Source of the DNA: Candidatus Bathyarchaeia archaeon
GTDB taxonomy: Archaea > Thermoproteota > Bathyarchaeia > Bathyarchaeales > Bathyarchaeaceae
Reading direction: 5' to 3'
DNA: 64,000 nucleotides
NCBI GenBank assembly: GCA_035283685.1
Contig: DATETJ010000009.1
Location: forward strand, 544,384 to 608,383
Shown: piece by piece, positions 1 to 8,786 of the stretch
How the letters are laid out: every line of letters starts with the position of its first letter
How positions within the stretch are numbered: the stretch's first letter is position 1
Notes under the pieces: generated by a model
The model's input: the letters and a program-made list of their open reading frames with translations, nothing else
Databases searched by the model: none
Told to the model about the DNA's origin: nothing
Translations under genes and position numbers: made by a program

Positions 1-449
1 GGAACCGCGTAAGTGCGCACATTGCTTTTTGCAGCTTCTTTGAGAAGGTCGCCCACTGTTTCAGGTTTAATGCCCTTTGCGTCGAGAGTTCTCCTGAATT
101 CATCTATAAATGGCTGAGGCCATGTTGGTATATCAAATATCCTTGTGCTCAACGCTTCTGCATCACAGATTACGCCTCCGCCGGGTGCTACCTCCCAAAT
201 ATGGCGAACAACGCTTTCAGCGTCAAAAGCGCAAAGCAAATCAACACGGTCGACATCAGCCACGACTTCTTTCTTAGAAACTCTAATGTGGAAGTAACTG
301 TGCAACCCTTTGATGTTGCTATGGTATTCCCTTTTTCCATAAACATGGAGTCCACCGTAACAACACGCTCTGCCAAAAATATTAGCTGCAGAGTCAACGC
401 CGCTTCCCTGCGGTCCACCCGCCATCCATACTAACTCGTCCTTCAACAC
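1..449 (-). CDS. 2-oxoacid:ferredoxin oxidoreductase alpha subunit, N-terminal part (truncated by window)
   Basis: The gene runs off the left edge; only about 149 N-terminal residues are present. The reading begins with GGPQGSGVDSAANIF and continues through YGKREYHSNIKG and LHSYFHIRVS. This is the gamma domain that archaeal KorA/PorA-type alpha subunits carry at their N terminus. The complex oxidatively decarboxylates a 2-oxoacid to acyl-CoA and reduces ferredoxin; the substrate cannot be told from this part. No ATG lies at the expected N terminus, so GTG at 449 (or TTG at 446) is the likely start; an in-frame TGA lies just upstream. ATG at 425 would cut into the domain. A tiny Cys-rich gene ends 53 bases upstream on the same strand. 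Confidence 0.85.
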   Translation of the reverse strand, partial: MLKDELVWMAGGPQGSGVDSAANIFGRACCYGGLHVYGKREYHSNIKGLHSYFHIRVSKKEVVADVDRVDLLCAFDAESVVRHIWEVAPGGGVICDAEALSTRIFDIPTWPQPFIDEFRRTLDAKGIKPETVGDLLKEAAKSNVRTYAV

Positions 450-502
450 ATCGCATCAACACCTATACGCATTTTTCACTGAAACGAGGAGTGGCGAACC
501 CT

Positions 503-628
503 TTATCCACCTGTGGTAACTCGACTTCCAATGCAGCACTCGCAACTAGTCGTTTCGCCACAGTAAGGACATCGACACTCGCAGTTGTCAATGGGATAAC
601 CGCAAAGCTCGCATTCAACTTCAGACAA
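503..628 (-). CDS. 41-residue Cys-rich (zinc-ribbon-like) protein
   Basis: A short frame starts at TTG (628) with GAGGAGG eight bases upstream, a near-perfect Shine-Dalgarno sequence. The protein has nine cysteines in 41 residues, including CELCG, CECRCPYCG and CECC, spaced as in small zinc-ribbon or metal-binding proteins. It lies directly upstream of the 2-oxoacid:ferredoxin oxidoreductase gene on the same strand, so it may be co-transcribed; a link to that complex is only inference. A longer overlapping frame on this strand has no such cysteine pattern and is rejected. Confidence 0.6.
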   Translation of the reverse strand: MSEVECELCGYPIDNCECRCPYCGETTSCECCIGSRVTTGG

Positions 629-669
629 CCCAAGTTCCTCCTCAACAATTTCTCAACAACATACATTGG

Positions 670-835
670 TTAAATAGTTTTCCCAACCTTCAAATCGTAT
701 CATAGCATCGGTCAGACAAGAGGTTCAAGTGCCCCTTTCTCTCAAACAGCCAAAGTCGGGTCTTTCAAAATACCGCGTCACTCGCTCCTTGATCTGTTAC
801 TCATAATTAGCTGGGTTGACTATAATTTCTGTGGC
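670..835. other. Intergenic stretch, nothing recognised
   Basis: No convincing coding frame, RNA gene or repeat is visible here on either strand. Confidence 0.4.
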
Positions 836-1012
836 TTATTTCTTGAACGGCTCTGGAAAAAATACGGCTTTCTTGGTGATTTCAACTGAGCAGGTTCCAG
901 TTTTTCTGCACCATTCTTCGCATTTCACAGCGGTTTCTCTGTCTGAATAGCCGAGACCACATTCCTCACAGAGGTATATGGTCTTACTATCGACCTTCCT
1001 TTCTTTAACCAA
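836..1012 (-). CDS. 58-residue archaeal Cys-containing protein (DUF7128-like)
   Basis: TTG start at 1012 preceded by AAAGGAG at six bases. The protein contains YLCEECGLGYSD, then VKCEEWC and KTGTCSVEITKKA. This pattern, a CxxCG knuckle followed by a CEExC helix and a C-SxEI strand, resembles a small archaeal family of unknown function that I associate with DUF7128. It may bind zinc. The family assignment is from memory and should be taken as moderate; that it is a gene is well supported by start context and composition. Confidence 0.65.
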   Translation of the reverse strand: MVKERKVDSKTIYLCEECGLGYSDRETAVKCEEWCRKTGTCSVEITKKAVFFPEPFKK

Positions 1013-1088
1013 TGAAAACTCCTTTCTTTAGATCAAGTATGACGATTTTGCCTTTATCTCTGTTCCGTCTAGAAAAGTCGAAGAGGTC

Positions 1089-1116
1089 TTGGTAGCCCGA
1101 GGGGATTCGAACTCCC
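1089..1116 (-). pseudogene. tRNA-Gln 3'-end fragment (degenerate T arm and acceptor)
   Basis: Twenty-eight bases match positions 1741-1769, the T arm and 3' acceptor of the intact tRNA-Gln downstream, with one substitution and a one-base loss. The T loop (TTCGAAT on the minus strand) and the CCA are kept, but no anticodon or D arm precedes it. One T-stem pair is broken, so it cannot be a functional tRNA. A 3' tRNA fragment in direct orientation about 650 bases from the complete gene is what integration at a tRNA 3' end leaves behind. Confidence 0.75.
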
Positions 1117-1139
1117 ATTTTCAATATTGACTGCCTTGC

Positions 1140-1685
1140 TCATCTTGCATCCTTCTCCGAGGCTTTCCCACGTGTCAATATGTGCTTAGCCAAGGTTTTG
1201 AAAGTCAAAGGCCTGTAGCGAACTGGGTCCCGAAGACTTATGAGGTAGTGTTCGATTTTGTCAACTTCCAAGAACTCAGTTTGCTTCAAATATTTAACTA
1301 ACGCCACGTAGGACGAATAGTCTTCGTGATATGAAACGAGCATTCCATCATAAGCTAAGCCAGTTCCTCGTTCAAACATAACAACGTTGAAGGGACCTTT
1401 CCCAAAGCTTTCCTCAACCACCTTTCTGGCTAACTCAGTCTTCTCATCTGATACATTCTTGATTTTGACGAAAGTCAATGCAAGAAGCTCGTATCCAAGT
1501 TTGGCAAGATCAGGCATAGCCGTATATTCCCTAATGTATCCCTCTTTCTCCAGTTTCGTCCTGATTCTGCTTACTGTGGGTTGAGAGACACCGATCTTCT
1601 TGGCAAGCGCCCTATCGCTTATCCGCCCATTAATCATAAGTTCGGAGAGAACCCTCAGCGCAATATCCCTAACTCTTTCTTTCAT
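1140..1685 (-). CDS. Lrp/AsnC-family transcriptional regulator
   Basis: A winged helix-turn-helix fills the first ~55 residues (SDRALAKKIGVSQPTVSRIR is the recognition unit), followed by an effector-type domain. I start it at ATG 1685, which has GAGGG eight bases upstream; ATG 1712 is possible, and still longer frames run into the tRNA and are rejected. About 181 residues. Such proteins bind DNA as dimers or octamers and respond to amino acids or other small molecules; the target is unknown. It is the only gene between tRNA-Gln and its broken 3' copy, so it may have arrived with, or be what is left of, an integrated segment. Confidence 0.85.
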   Translation of the reverse strand: MKERVRDIALRVLSELMINGRISDRALAKKIGVSQPTVSRIRTKLEKEGYIREYTAMPDLAKLGYELLALTFVKIKNVSDEKTELARKVVEESFGKGPFNVVMFERGTGLAYDGMLVSYHEDYSSYVALVKYLKQTEFLEVDKIEHYLISLRDPVRYRPLTFKTLAKHILTRGKASEKDAR

Positions 1686-1741
1686 TCTGAAGCCCTCATT
1701 TTCGTGCTCCATGAGAACTGACGAACTTATGTTTTTCGTAT

Positions 1742-1845
1742 TGGTAGCCCGGGGGAGATTCGAACTCCCGTCGGCGGGTCCAAAGCCCGCCATGCTTGTC
1801 CACTACAGTCGGCGGAAAGGTTTTTCCTCTTCCCTCCACCGGGCT
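1742..1845 (-). tRNA. tRNA-Gln (TTG anticodon) with an intron in the D-arm region
   Basis: On the minus strand the acceptor AGCCCGG pairs with CCGGGCT followed by ACCA. The anticodon arm is GCGGG-CTTTGGA-CCCGC, giving anticodon TTG, and the T arm is GGGAG-TTCGAAT-CTCCC. The usual Gln order (AGCCCGGTGG then TGTAGTGG) is interrupted by about 28 bases, plus-strand 1808-1835, which can fold back on flanking bases. I read this as an archaeal intron at a non-canonical site near the start of the D arm; exact splice points could shift by a few bases. A second AGCCCGG lies just 5' of the gene. Confidence 0.85.
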
Positions 1846-1995
1846 TTCCCGGGCTAGCCAAACGAAAATGGGTTGTCTCGTTCTTATGGTTTTAGCTTTT
1901 CGTTTCTGTCACTGGATCGGGTGATCGGATTTTGATCAAGCTTCAACTCCATCGTGAACACATGGATTTTGAATATAGAAGACTGTTTCGGAAAC

Positions 1996-2003
1996 CTTTA
2001 TAG
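1996..2003 (+). promoter_or_regulatory. TATA box of the GNAT gene
   Basis: CTTTATAG preceded by the purine-rich GAAAC (BRE-like), about 56 bases before the chosen ATG at 2059. This argues against the longer frame starting at 1954, which would begin upstream of the promoter. Confidence 0.5.
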
Positions 2004-2058
2004 CAGTCGGAGGCTTCTGTTTGCCGAATCTTCGCCATGGAGACCCAAGCCTTTGCAC

Positions 2059-2364
2059 ATGCAGAAAGAGACTCAGGGCGTGCAAACCGTGTACAGATTG
2101 ACCGACAATGAGCTAGGCGAGGTGCTAGGCGAAGCCGTAGTCTCTGAATGCGAAGGCGGAATTCGATTGCATGGCATATTCGTGAAGCCAGAGCACAGGG
2201 GAAGAGGCCACGCACGCAGCTTGATGGAAGCCGTGCTCAGCCTAGACCAAACCAAGACAGTAACACTGTGCACCGGGCTTGGCAACATAGCCTTCTTCAA
2301 ACTGTTCGGTTTTGAAGTGACCGAGACTGGCGAAAGCCTAGTCACAATGCAGAAGCCATCTTAA
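2059..2364 (+). CDS. GNAT-family N-acetyltransferase
   Basis: About 101 residues with the acetyl-CoA binding motif A: LHGIFVKPEHRGRGHARSLM, where R-G-R-G-H-A is the pyrophosphate-binding loop, followed by a strand and NIAFFKLFGFEV, the typical C-terminal part in which the protein side chain closes over the cofactor. Transfers an acetyl group from acetyl-CoA to an unknown amine. It is short for the fold, roughly a minimal GNAT. ATG 2059 is chosen because a TATA box lies inside the longer frame. Substrate not predictable; the upstream neighbours are in the opposite direction. Confidence 0.8.
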   Translation: MQKETQGVQTVYRLTDNELGEVLGEAVVSECEGGIRLHGIFVKPEHRGRGHARSLMEAVLSLDQTKTVTLCTGLGNIAFFKLFGFEVTETGESLVTMQKPS

Positions 2365-2440
2365 CCGCAGCATTTCTACGTGAAAGTTGTCGCCACAACC
2401 AAGTTACCGTAACTTCTATGTGCCTGACCGGTTGGAACGG

Positions 2441-2448
2441 TTTATAAT
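2441..2448 (+). promoter_or_regulatory. TATA box of the FEN-1 gene
   Basis: TTTATAAT preceded by GGAACGG (BRE-like), about 38-45 bases before the TTG start at 2486. Confidence 0.55.
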
Positions 2449-2485
2449 TTCCACCTTAGCGTAGACTATTGCGTAGGTTTCATGT

Positions 2486-3562
2486 TTGGGAGTCAATCTC
2501 ACGCCGATTATCGTTAAGACAGTGCTCAGATTGGATGATTTGAGAGGCAGAAGCTTCGCAGTTGACGCCAACAACTACCTCTACCAGTTCTTATCGTTGA
2601 TCCGCATGCCGGATGGCACGCCTCTGCAGGATTCGCATGGCAACATCACATCGCATTTAACGGGACTCATGTTTCGTTCAACTCGCCTCATGCACGACTA
2701 CGACATGCGGTTAATCTTCGTTTTCGACGGGCTTCCGCCCAAACTTAAGCACAACGAAATCGTGAAACGCCGCAAGATGCGAGAAAAGGCAACTATTGAA
2801 TGGCAGGACGCGCTGAAAAAAGGCGACTATGCAACAGCCTTCTCCAAGGCAGTTATGACAAGCCGTCTAACTCAGCCACTAGTCGAAGATGCCAAACACC
2901 TGCTATCGCTGCTGGGCATACCATTTGTGCAAGCCCCAAGCGAAGCCGAAGCGCAAACTGCAGACATGGCGATGAAAGGTGACGTCTGGGCCGCAAGTAG
3001 CAAAGACTACGATTCACTCTTGTTTGGCGCGCCACGCCTACTACGGTACTTGACCATCTCAGGTCGCGAGTTCCTCCCAAGCAAGGGCATAAGCCGCCCC
3101 TTGAAACCCGAACTCATTGAACTCGACAAGTTTCTAGGCGGCTATGGCATAAACCGTGAACAACTCATCGACGCTGCGCTTCTAATCGGCACTGACTTTA
3201 ACGCAGGAGTCAAAGGCATCGGACCCAAGACGGCTCTGAGCCTAATCCAAAAACACGGCACCATAGAGCACCTTCCAGATGACATCAAACTGAAGCTAAA
3301 TGAACAGAACTACCAAGCTGCCCGAAGCTTCTTCCAGCAACCAGAGGTCACCTCGGACTACGATTTGAAATACACTGAAATGGACGAACACGGGTTGCAC
3401 AAGTTTCTCTGCGAACAAAGAGACTTTTCACCAAGCCGAGTCGAAACAGTAATTCAAAGAATGAAAGCATTCTACACGAGGAAAAGGCAAGCAGACCTGA
3501 GAGAGTGGTTCAAGACAAGTCAGCCTAAGAACTTGATTTTTGGCGGCTCCACCGGGAATTAA
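2486..3562 (+). CDS. fen: Flap endonuclease 1 (FEN-1)
   Basis: Structure-specific 5' nuclease that removes flaps during lagging-strand synthesis and base-excision repair. The 358-residue protein starts MGVNLTPI; Gly2 is conserved in archaeal FEN-1, which fixes the TTG start at 2486. The N region has VDANNYLYQF and VFDGLPP (metal-binding Asp), the middle has APSEAEAQ with the conserved Glu pair, then SSKDYDSLLFG and the helix-hairpin-helix DFNAGVKGIGPKTAL. Near the C terminus QADLREWF (about residues 335-342) fits the PCNA-interacting PIP box QxxLxxWF. Full length; single gene with its own TATA box. Confidence 0.95.
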   Translation: MGVNLTPIIVKTVLRLDDLRGRSFAVDANNYLYQFLSLIRMPDGTPLQDSHGNITSHLTGLMFRSTRLMHDYDMRLIFVFDGLPPKLKHNEIVKRRKMREKATIEWQDALKKGDYATAFSKAVMTSRLTQPLVEDAKHLLSLLGIPFVQAPSEAEAQTADMAMKGDVWAASSKDYDSLLFGAPRLLRYLTISGREFLPSKGISRPLKPELIELDKFLGGYGINREQLIDAALLIGTDFNAGVKGIGPKTALSLIQKHGTIEHLPDDIKLKLNEQNYQAARSFFQQPEVTSDYDLKYTEMDEHGLHKFLCEQRDFSPSRVETVIQRMKAFYTRKRQADLREWFKTSQPKNLIFGGSTGN

Positions 3563-3740
3563 GCCCCTCGCGATGAATTCGATTCGCCTCAACAAACTCC
3601 CTTTTTTCTGTTTAGAATCCAACGACGGATCCATCGTCAGTGGTTGGTTCACCTGAAGATAAGGGTTCAGAATACGTGAAACTCCTGATTTGATGACCAG
3701 GCAAAAAAAGGGAAGATAGGGGGGCGAAGCTGCATCTGTT

Positions 3741-6700
3741 TTATGCCGTAGGCTCAACTATCACTGTGACTGCCATTTTGGTGTTCGGGTTGCCGTAGGG
3801 TCCAGACACGAAGCTTAGTTCAGCATAGTAGACTGCTTTTGTGGTTGATGTGTGGGCGGATTTCTCATACCACTGCACGTAGCCTGATAGTATCATCTTC
3901 TTCTTGGTGTCATAGAGCACAATTACCGGCCAATAGTTAACTGACTGGCCTGCTTCGGCGACTACGTCGTCCAGCATTGATGGTTTTATGGATACTGGTG
4001 TGTAGAGTGTGGTTCCTTTGCTGAGCCAGCTTACTTCGTCGAGGCTGATTCCTGTTATCTGGTGGCCATAGCTGTCCCAGACGTTCCAGTCTAGTTTCAC
4101 TAAGCTTTCAGTCTGCGTGTGTTTTATGTATCCTGTTATCGCGCCTGCAAACGAGTACGTGTAGGTTTGTCCTGCGGTCAGCATTGCTACTCGGTCTGGT
4201 TGCATGAAGTAGTACCACCATGAGCCGAATGCGTCAATCTGGTTTAGCATGTGTCTGAAAGCATAGGTTTCTGGTGTGACCACTATCTTAGTTGGGTTAG
4301 TCTTGAATGCTGAGAATGGCCAAAGTATCGGCAGTCCATTTTCCTGCAGCCACACAACTCCTAGGTGTTGAAGTAGTTCAAGTCCGCGTGAGTTTGGCTT
4401 GGCGCTCACAATTGCTTCTGTTGTGGACCTTGGTGCGTAGGCTACTGAGGTGTCGGTCCAGACGTACTCGTATTTTGTTAGTAAGTACTGGTAGCCTAGC
4501 ATTGTCTTGTCGCCGCGGTGTACAAACAGGTACACATCTGCTACTGAGACTGGAAAGTCGAATACCAGCTTGCCTTCGGCGTTTGTTGTGCCAAGCTTCT
4601 TGAACCTCCACTGGGGTTCGGGTGTTGGCGCTGGTGAATGCTTGAATATCCATTCGCTGCCCGGTCCAAGACCTATGATGTCGCATGACTTTATCTCATT
4701 CTTGCCATCAGTATCAGTGTCTCCGATTATTGTTCCCGCCAACATGCCTTTTGTCTCAGTTATCGTCGCTTCTTCAGCGTATCCTGTCCCGGTCCATGTG
4801 ATAATGTGTACGTTGCCGCCTCCAGCCACGAATTCCACGGTTCCGTCATTGTCAGCATCGCCCATGTCCACCGCCTCTATGACGCTGTACTCCGCGGGCC
4901 ATTTGCCTTCCCAGACTTTCTTGTACATCAGTCCATCCCATTCGAACAGATATGCTGCTGCTCCAACGTAGCCTGGGTAGTTGTTGCCTACGCCGATTTC
5001 TGGAGTGCCGTTACCATTGAGGTCTCCGACAACAACGCCATAAGGAGTGCCATAGAATGGACCACCGTAAACCAGCTCCTGCTGCCATTGTCCAAGCAGT
5101 GCATCCCAGTGCAGTGCCCAGACTCCAGACGTGTTGTAAGCGCTGCTTGAAATCACTGCCACAACTTCAGTTTTTCCGTCGTTGTCGATGTCTCCGCTCC
5201 ACACCATCGGATTCTCCATCCATTCGAAGCCTGAGAGAGCCCATCGAGCCTCTTCGACGAAATGACCAGCCTGCCAACCGAGCGCTATGACATGATACGG
5301 TGTGCCTCCCCAAGGAGCATTTGCCACAAGCACCTCGCCGACTCCATCGTCATCGTAATCACCCGTGTATACGTCAAAGACAAAGCCGCCGAACCAATGC
5401 TCAAGCTTCGAGAGGTTTGTGCCATCCCATTTGTATGCCCAGACTCCATCGTTTGACCCTGAATAAGCCCATGACATAACCAGTTCAAGTTGGCCGTCTC
5501 CATCAAGGTCCAGCATGGTTGCTCCCGATGGCGAGTTCATCGAGCCTCCTCCTTCGGTCCAGCTGAACTCTTCGATGTAGGTGCCTAATGCGCGGTTGTA
5601 CGATAAGATGCGCGCTCTGCCGTTGCCAGGGGTTTCGTAGCCACCAACTATGACCTCGTTTATCCCGTCTTTGTCAAGGTCTCCTATGGGCTGCGCCATC
5701 TGTGAATGTCCGTAGCCTCCATAGGTTTGGCTCCACTGTGCCTGCCAGCCAGGTCCCATGTATTTTCTGTAGAAGCCGTAGACATCTGCTCCTGCCAACG
5801 GTTTATTGCTGTTGTACTCATAAACATCTAGTGTTATTGTTGGAGCTCTCACCCTGAAGGATGCCTGTAGGTTCTTGACAGTCGCTTTGTATGTGCCAAC
5901 ATCGAACCGTCTCACTATCCACGATAGGTAAGTGTACTCTCCCGGCGCCAGTGTAACATCGCTTAAACCTTCGAGGGCTCCACTGACATACATTTGCACA
6001 GTTGTTGTTCCTGGCATCCAGCCTACGTTCTTTATGCCAGCTGAAACAGTGCGATCAACGTACCATAAACCAACCACTGGGTCAACCGTCAAGTCCCAGG
6101 CAACGAACTTGGGATGAGGAACTTGAATCTTAGCTACCCAGTTGACTGAGTTGACAAGCATGGCTTCAGCATCATCGTGCCAGTAGGAAAAGTCAGTGTA
6201 GTAAGTGTTTGCGTGCATTGAGAGCAGAACCCATTTGTTGCCTGCGTCCCTGTTGACTTTCACTATACCTTGAGAATCCATGTAGTCGTTGTCGAATCCC
6301 CACGCACGGTACCCGACCCCAGCCACCGTTTTGACTGTTCCTATGTTTGCTGTGTAGCCGTCGGTCACGCCCATGTAGTACGCGTGCGTCTTATAGTAAC
6401 TGCCTGTATCATGGATGATTTGGTCTCCTATGTTCCTGCCGGGCGCGAGATCATCGTCAGTTGCTGTTAGTTTGTAGTAATTGTATTCGGCGTCCCAAGC
6501 ATAGGATTCGAATCTCATTGTTGGCCATCCTAGATAATTCCAAAGCAGATAGCCTCCTGTCTGCGACACCCAGCCTTGATCGAGCCATACGACGCCCACA
6601 CCATTAGTGTCAGTTGCCGTGATGAAGTCTTGGAACGTCATGAAGTCAACATATTCCCAGTAGCCAGGGAAGTTCACAACTATTGTTTGATAGTTTGGCA

Positions 6701-8759
6701 CGTCTGAAATTATCTGCGACATCCTATCGAAGGCGGTTACCAGGTAACCTCTCTGTGTCAGGAAGTCTGAAACCTTATTATTGTAGTCTCCGACAACTGC
6801 GACTGCGGGTGGCTGTTCCAGGCTGAAGTCTAACGTTGTTGTTTGTCCTTCAAGAACCGCTATGCTGGTTGCAGTCTGACCTGCGAATCCATAGACTGAT
6901 GCTTTGAAGTCGTAGGTGCCAGGCGGAATCGTGATCATGTAGTAGCCGTCGTAGTCGGTTTCATCTCTGATTGGAACAGGAACATCGAGCGCTTCAACTA
7001 ATGCTCCTGGGATGCCGATTCCAGTTGGTTCAAAGCGAACGTGACCTGCAACGTATCCAGGCGGGACCGGCGTCAATGCAGCATTGAGTGTTGTGAACTG
7101 ATCGGGGTTCACAACAACGTTTGTCACAATGTTATCGTAGTAGCCGAATCTTGAGAAGGTTACACCATATGTTCCCGGCTGCAGACGAATCTGATAGTAG
7201 CCGTTTGCGTCTGTCAATACTTTGCGAGTGCCAACCTGTACTTGCGCCTTGTAGACAGGTTGACCAGTGGTCGTATCAGTTACTGTTCCCACAATGCCCT
7301 GAGGAAGAGCTACCATAACCGTGGCTTCAAATGCGTCTATTCTGCCCCAGCCGTATCGAGTGTCAGGCTTGCTCGGATAGTAGGTGTCATACCAAACCGA
7401 AGTGTCTTGCAAGGCTGTTCTCAATTCATCAGGATTGAGCGTTGGGTTTCCAGACAGCATCAGAACGGCTGCACCTCCAACATGAGGCGACGAAAAGCTC
7501 GTCCCTCCCCAGTAGATGTATTGATTTCCAGGGACTGGAACTATCACATTCTCTCCTGGAGCCGAAACATCCGGCTTTACCCATTGGTCAGGCCAGTCGT
7601 CTGGGGCTGTTGGAAAATCGGTCTTTTGAATGACTTCGCCGCTGCTCCAGCTTGGAACATAATCATTTACATCTGTGGCACCGATACCGAACGTCTCAGG
7701 ATAGTTACCTGGGCTGCCACTTGATCCTTCGCCGCCGTTACCGATTGACGCAATGATGAAGTGTCCTGCAAAGTATATGTTTCGCACAACATCAATCAGT
7801 TCAGTGCGATATCCGAATGCACCCCAACTGTGGCTACTAACTCGTGGCATCGGGTAATGGTTACCATATTCATCGTACGGGTCGAGAATCCATTCGAGTC
7901 CCGCTAGCACTTGCGGGAATGATCCGCCGCCTCCGGGCAAGCTTAGAGCGTGCATGCCGAGACCTTTAGCGCCTGGAGCCATTCCCACAGCGCCAAATGG
8001 TCCTTTAGAATCGCCTACAATAAGACCGTAGGTTGCCGTTCCATGAATCCAAGTGTCGTGTGGAACCGACCCTGACACCCAGTACCCATTGCTGTCGAAT
8101 TCCGCCCATCCACCCGGATAGGTCGGGTCATTTGGGTCAGCCGTGAATAGGGTGTCAGCCAAATCCTGATGGGTAATGTCGACGCCTGTATCCTCTGTTG
8201 CAAACTTCATGCCCTCACCAGTGATTCCCAGTTGTTCCCATACGTCTGGCGCTCTTACTTTTTCGATGTTCCAAGTCGCCATGGCTGGATTGTTGGTGTC
8301 AATCTGCCTTGTACCTTGATCCTCTGGCACAGTTATCCTAAAGTTCATAAGAACCTTTTCAACAGTTGACAATGTTGCTACTTCTTTTATCGTGTCCACG
8401 TCAGCTTTGACCAGAATCAAGTTGGCAAGCCAGAAAGTGTTAAGGATTTCAGTGTTCCTTTTCAGCCTGAGGTAAGTTATCACGGGCTCCTGAGTTCGGG
8501 CAGCCTCAGTTTGAAGCAGGCTAATCACGTTATCACGATCAAATTTGATGGATCCAAGGTCCACGTCCCATGCAACCTTAACCAAGGCTGTGAAACTTCC
8601 ATCCTCGTTTGCTTTTCCAGCTTCCATTTGCTTTACCAAGTTTGGATCAATTTTAGCCAAAGCTTCAGCTGAAATAGACTGTTGAGGTTGTAGCGTCACC
8701 AGAATCGATGCGAATAAAATGGCAATAACAATAGCCCCTGTTAACCTCTTAGATTCCAC
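3741..8759 (-). CDS. Very large secreted subtilase (S8 peptidase) with carboxypeptidase-regulatory, GAT-like and FG-GAP repeat regions
   Basis: 1672 residues from a GTG at 8759, with GAGGAG about nine bases upstream. An N-terminal signal peptide (residues ~6-30) precedes a propeptide-like part and a subtilisin domain, ~170-490: D190 (EDTGVD), H239 (WIHGTATYG), oxyanion Asn ~341 (SIGNGG) and S421 (GGTSFSSPHVGGA). Then come two carboxypeptidase-regulatory-like beta domains (~492-660), an alpha/beta region resembling class I glutamine amidotransferase/ThuA folds (~660-880), a CARDB-like part, and about seven FG-GAP/VCBS repeats (~1010-1380) with Ca-binding DxDxDG loops such as DLDGDGQLEL. No C-terminal anchor or sorting signal is seen. 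Likely an extracellular protein-degrading enzyme; the repeats would form a propeller for binding. Confidence 0.9.
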   Translation of the reverse strand: MESKRLTGAIVIAILFASILVTLQPQQSISAEALAKIDPNLVKQMEAGKANEDGSFTALVKVAWDVDLGSIKFDRDNVISLLQTEAARTQEPVITYLRLKRNTEILNTFWLANLILVKADVDTIKEVATLSTVEKVLMNFRITVPEDQGTRQIDTNNPAMATWNIEKVRAPDVWEQLGITGEGMKFATEDTGVDITHQDLADTLFTADPNDPTYPGGWAEFDSNGYWVSGSVPHDTWIHGTATYGLIVGDSKGPFGAVGMAPGAKGLGMHALSLPGGGGSFPQVLAGLEWILDPYDEYGNHYPMPRVSSHSWGAFGYRTELIDVVRNIYFAGHFIIASIGNGGEGSSGSPGNYPETFGIGATDVNDYVPSWSSGEVIQKTDFPTAPDDWPDQWVKPDVSAPGENVIVPVPGNQYIYWGGTSFSSPHVGGAAVLMLSGNPTLNPDELRTALQDTSVWYDTYYPSKPDTRYGWGRIDAFEATVMVALPQGIVGTVTDTTTGQPVYKAQVQVGTRKVLTDANGYYQIRLQPGTYGVTFSRFGYYDNIVTNVVVNPDQFTTLNAALTPVPPGYVAGHVRFEPTGIGIPGALVEALDVPVPIRDETDYDGYYMITIPPGTYDFKASVYGFAGQTATSIAVLEGQTTTLDFSLEQPPAVAVVGDYNNKVSDFLTQRGYLVTAFDRMSQIISDVPNYQTIVVNFPGYWEYVDFMTFQDFITATDTNGVGVVWLDQGWVSQTGGYLLWNYLGWPTMRFESYAWDAEYNYYKLTATDDDLAPGRNIGDQIIHDTGSYYKTHAYYMGVTDGYTANIGTVKTVAGVGYRAWGFDNDYMDSQGIVKVNRDAGNKWVLLSMHANTYYTDFSYWHDDAEAMLVNSVNWVAKIQVPHPKFVAWDLTVDPVVGLWYVDRTVSAGIKNVGWMPGTTTVQMYVSGALEGLSDVTLAPGEYTYLSWIVRRFDVGTYKATVKNLQASFRVRAPTITLDVYEYNSNKPLAGADVYGFYRKYMGPGWQAQWSQTYGGYGHSQMAQPIGDLDKDGINEVIVGGYETPGNGRARILSYNRALGTYIEEFSWTEGGGSMNSPSGATMLDLDGDGQLELVMSWAYSGSNDGVWAYKWDGTNLSKLEHWFGGFVFDVYTGDYDDDGVGEVLVANAPWGGTPYHVIALGWQAGHFVEEARWALSGFEWMENPMVWSGDIDNDGKTEVVAVISSSAYNTSGVWALHWDALLGQWQQELVYGGPFYGTPYGVVVGDLNGNGTPEIGVGNNYPGYVGAAAYLFEWDGLMYKKVWEGKWPAEYSVIEAVDMGDADNDGTVEFVAGGGNVHIITWTGTGYAEEATITETKGMLAGTIIGDTDTDGKNEIKSCDIIGLGPGSEWIFKHSPAPTPEPQWRFKKLGTTNAEGKLVFDFPVSVADVYLFVHRGDKTMLGYQYLLTKYEYVWTDTSVAYAPRSTTEAIVSAKPNSRGLELLQHLGVVWLQENGLPILWPFSAFKTNPTKIVVTPETYAFRHMLNQIDAFGSWWYYFMQPDRVAMLTAGQTYTYSFAGAITGYIKHTQTESLVKLDWNVWDSYGHQITGISLDEVSWLSKGTTLYTPVSIKPSMLDDVVAEAGQSVNYWPVIVLYDTKKKMILSGYVQWYEKSAHTSTTKAVYYAELSFVSGPYGNPNTKMAVTVIVEPTA

Positions 8760-8786
8760 TTTTCTTCTCTCCTCGATTGCGTATAA

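Noticed and set aside
1686..1793. Long start for the Lrp/AsnC gene
   Set aside because: The extra codons lie partly in tRNA-Gln and its T arm; ATG 1685 has a ribosome site.
7242..7724. 160-codon plus-strand frame inside the subtilase gene
   Set aside because: The opposite strand encodes the catalytic serine region; this frame is a shadow.
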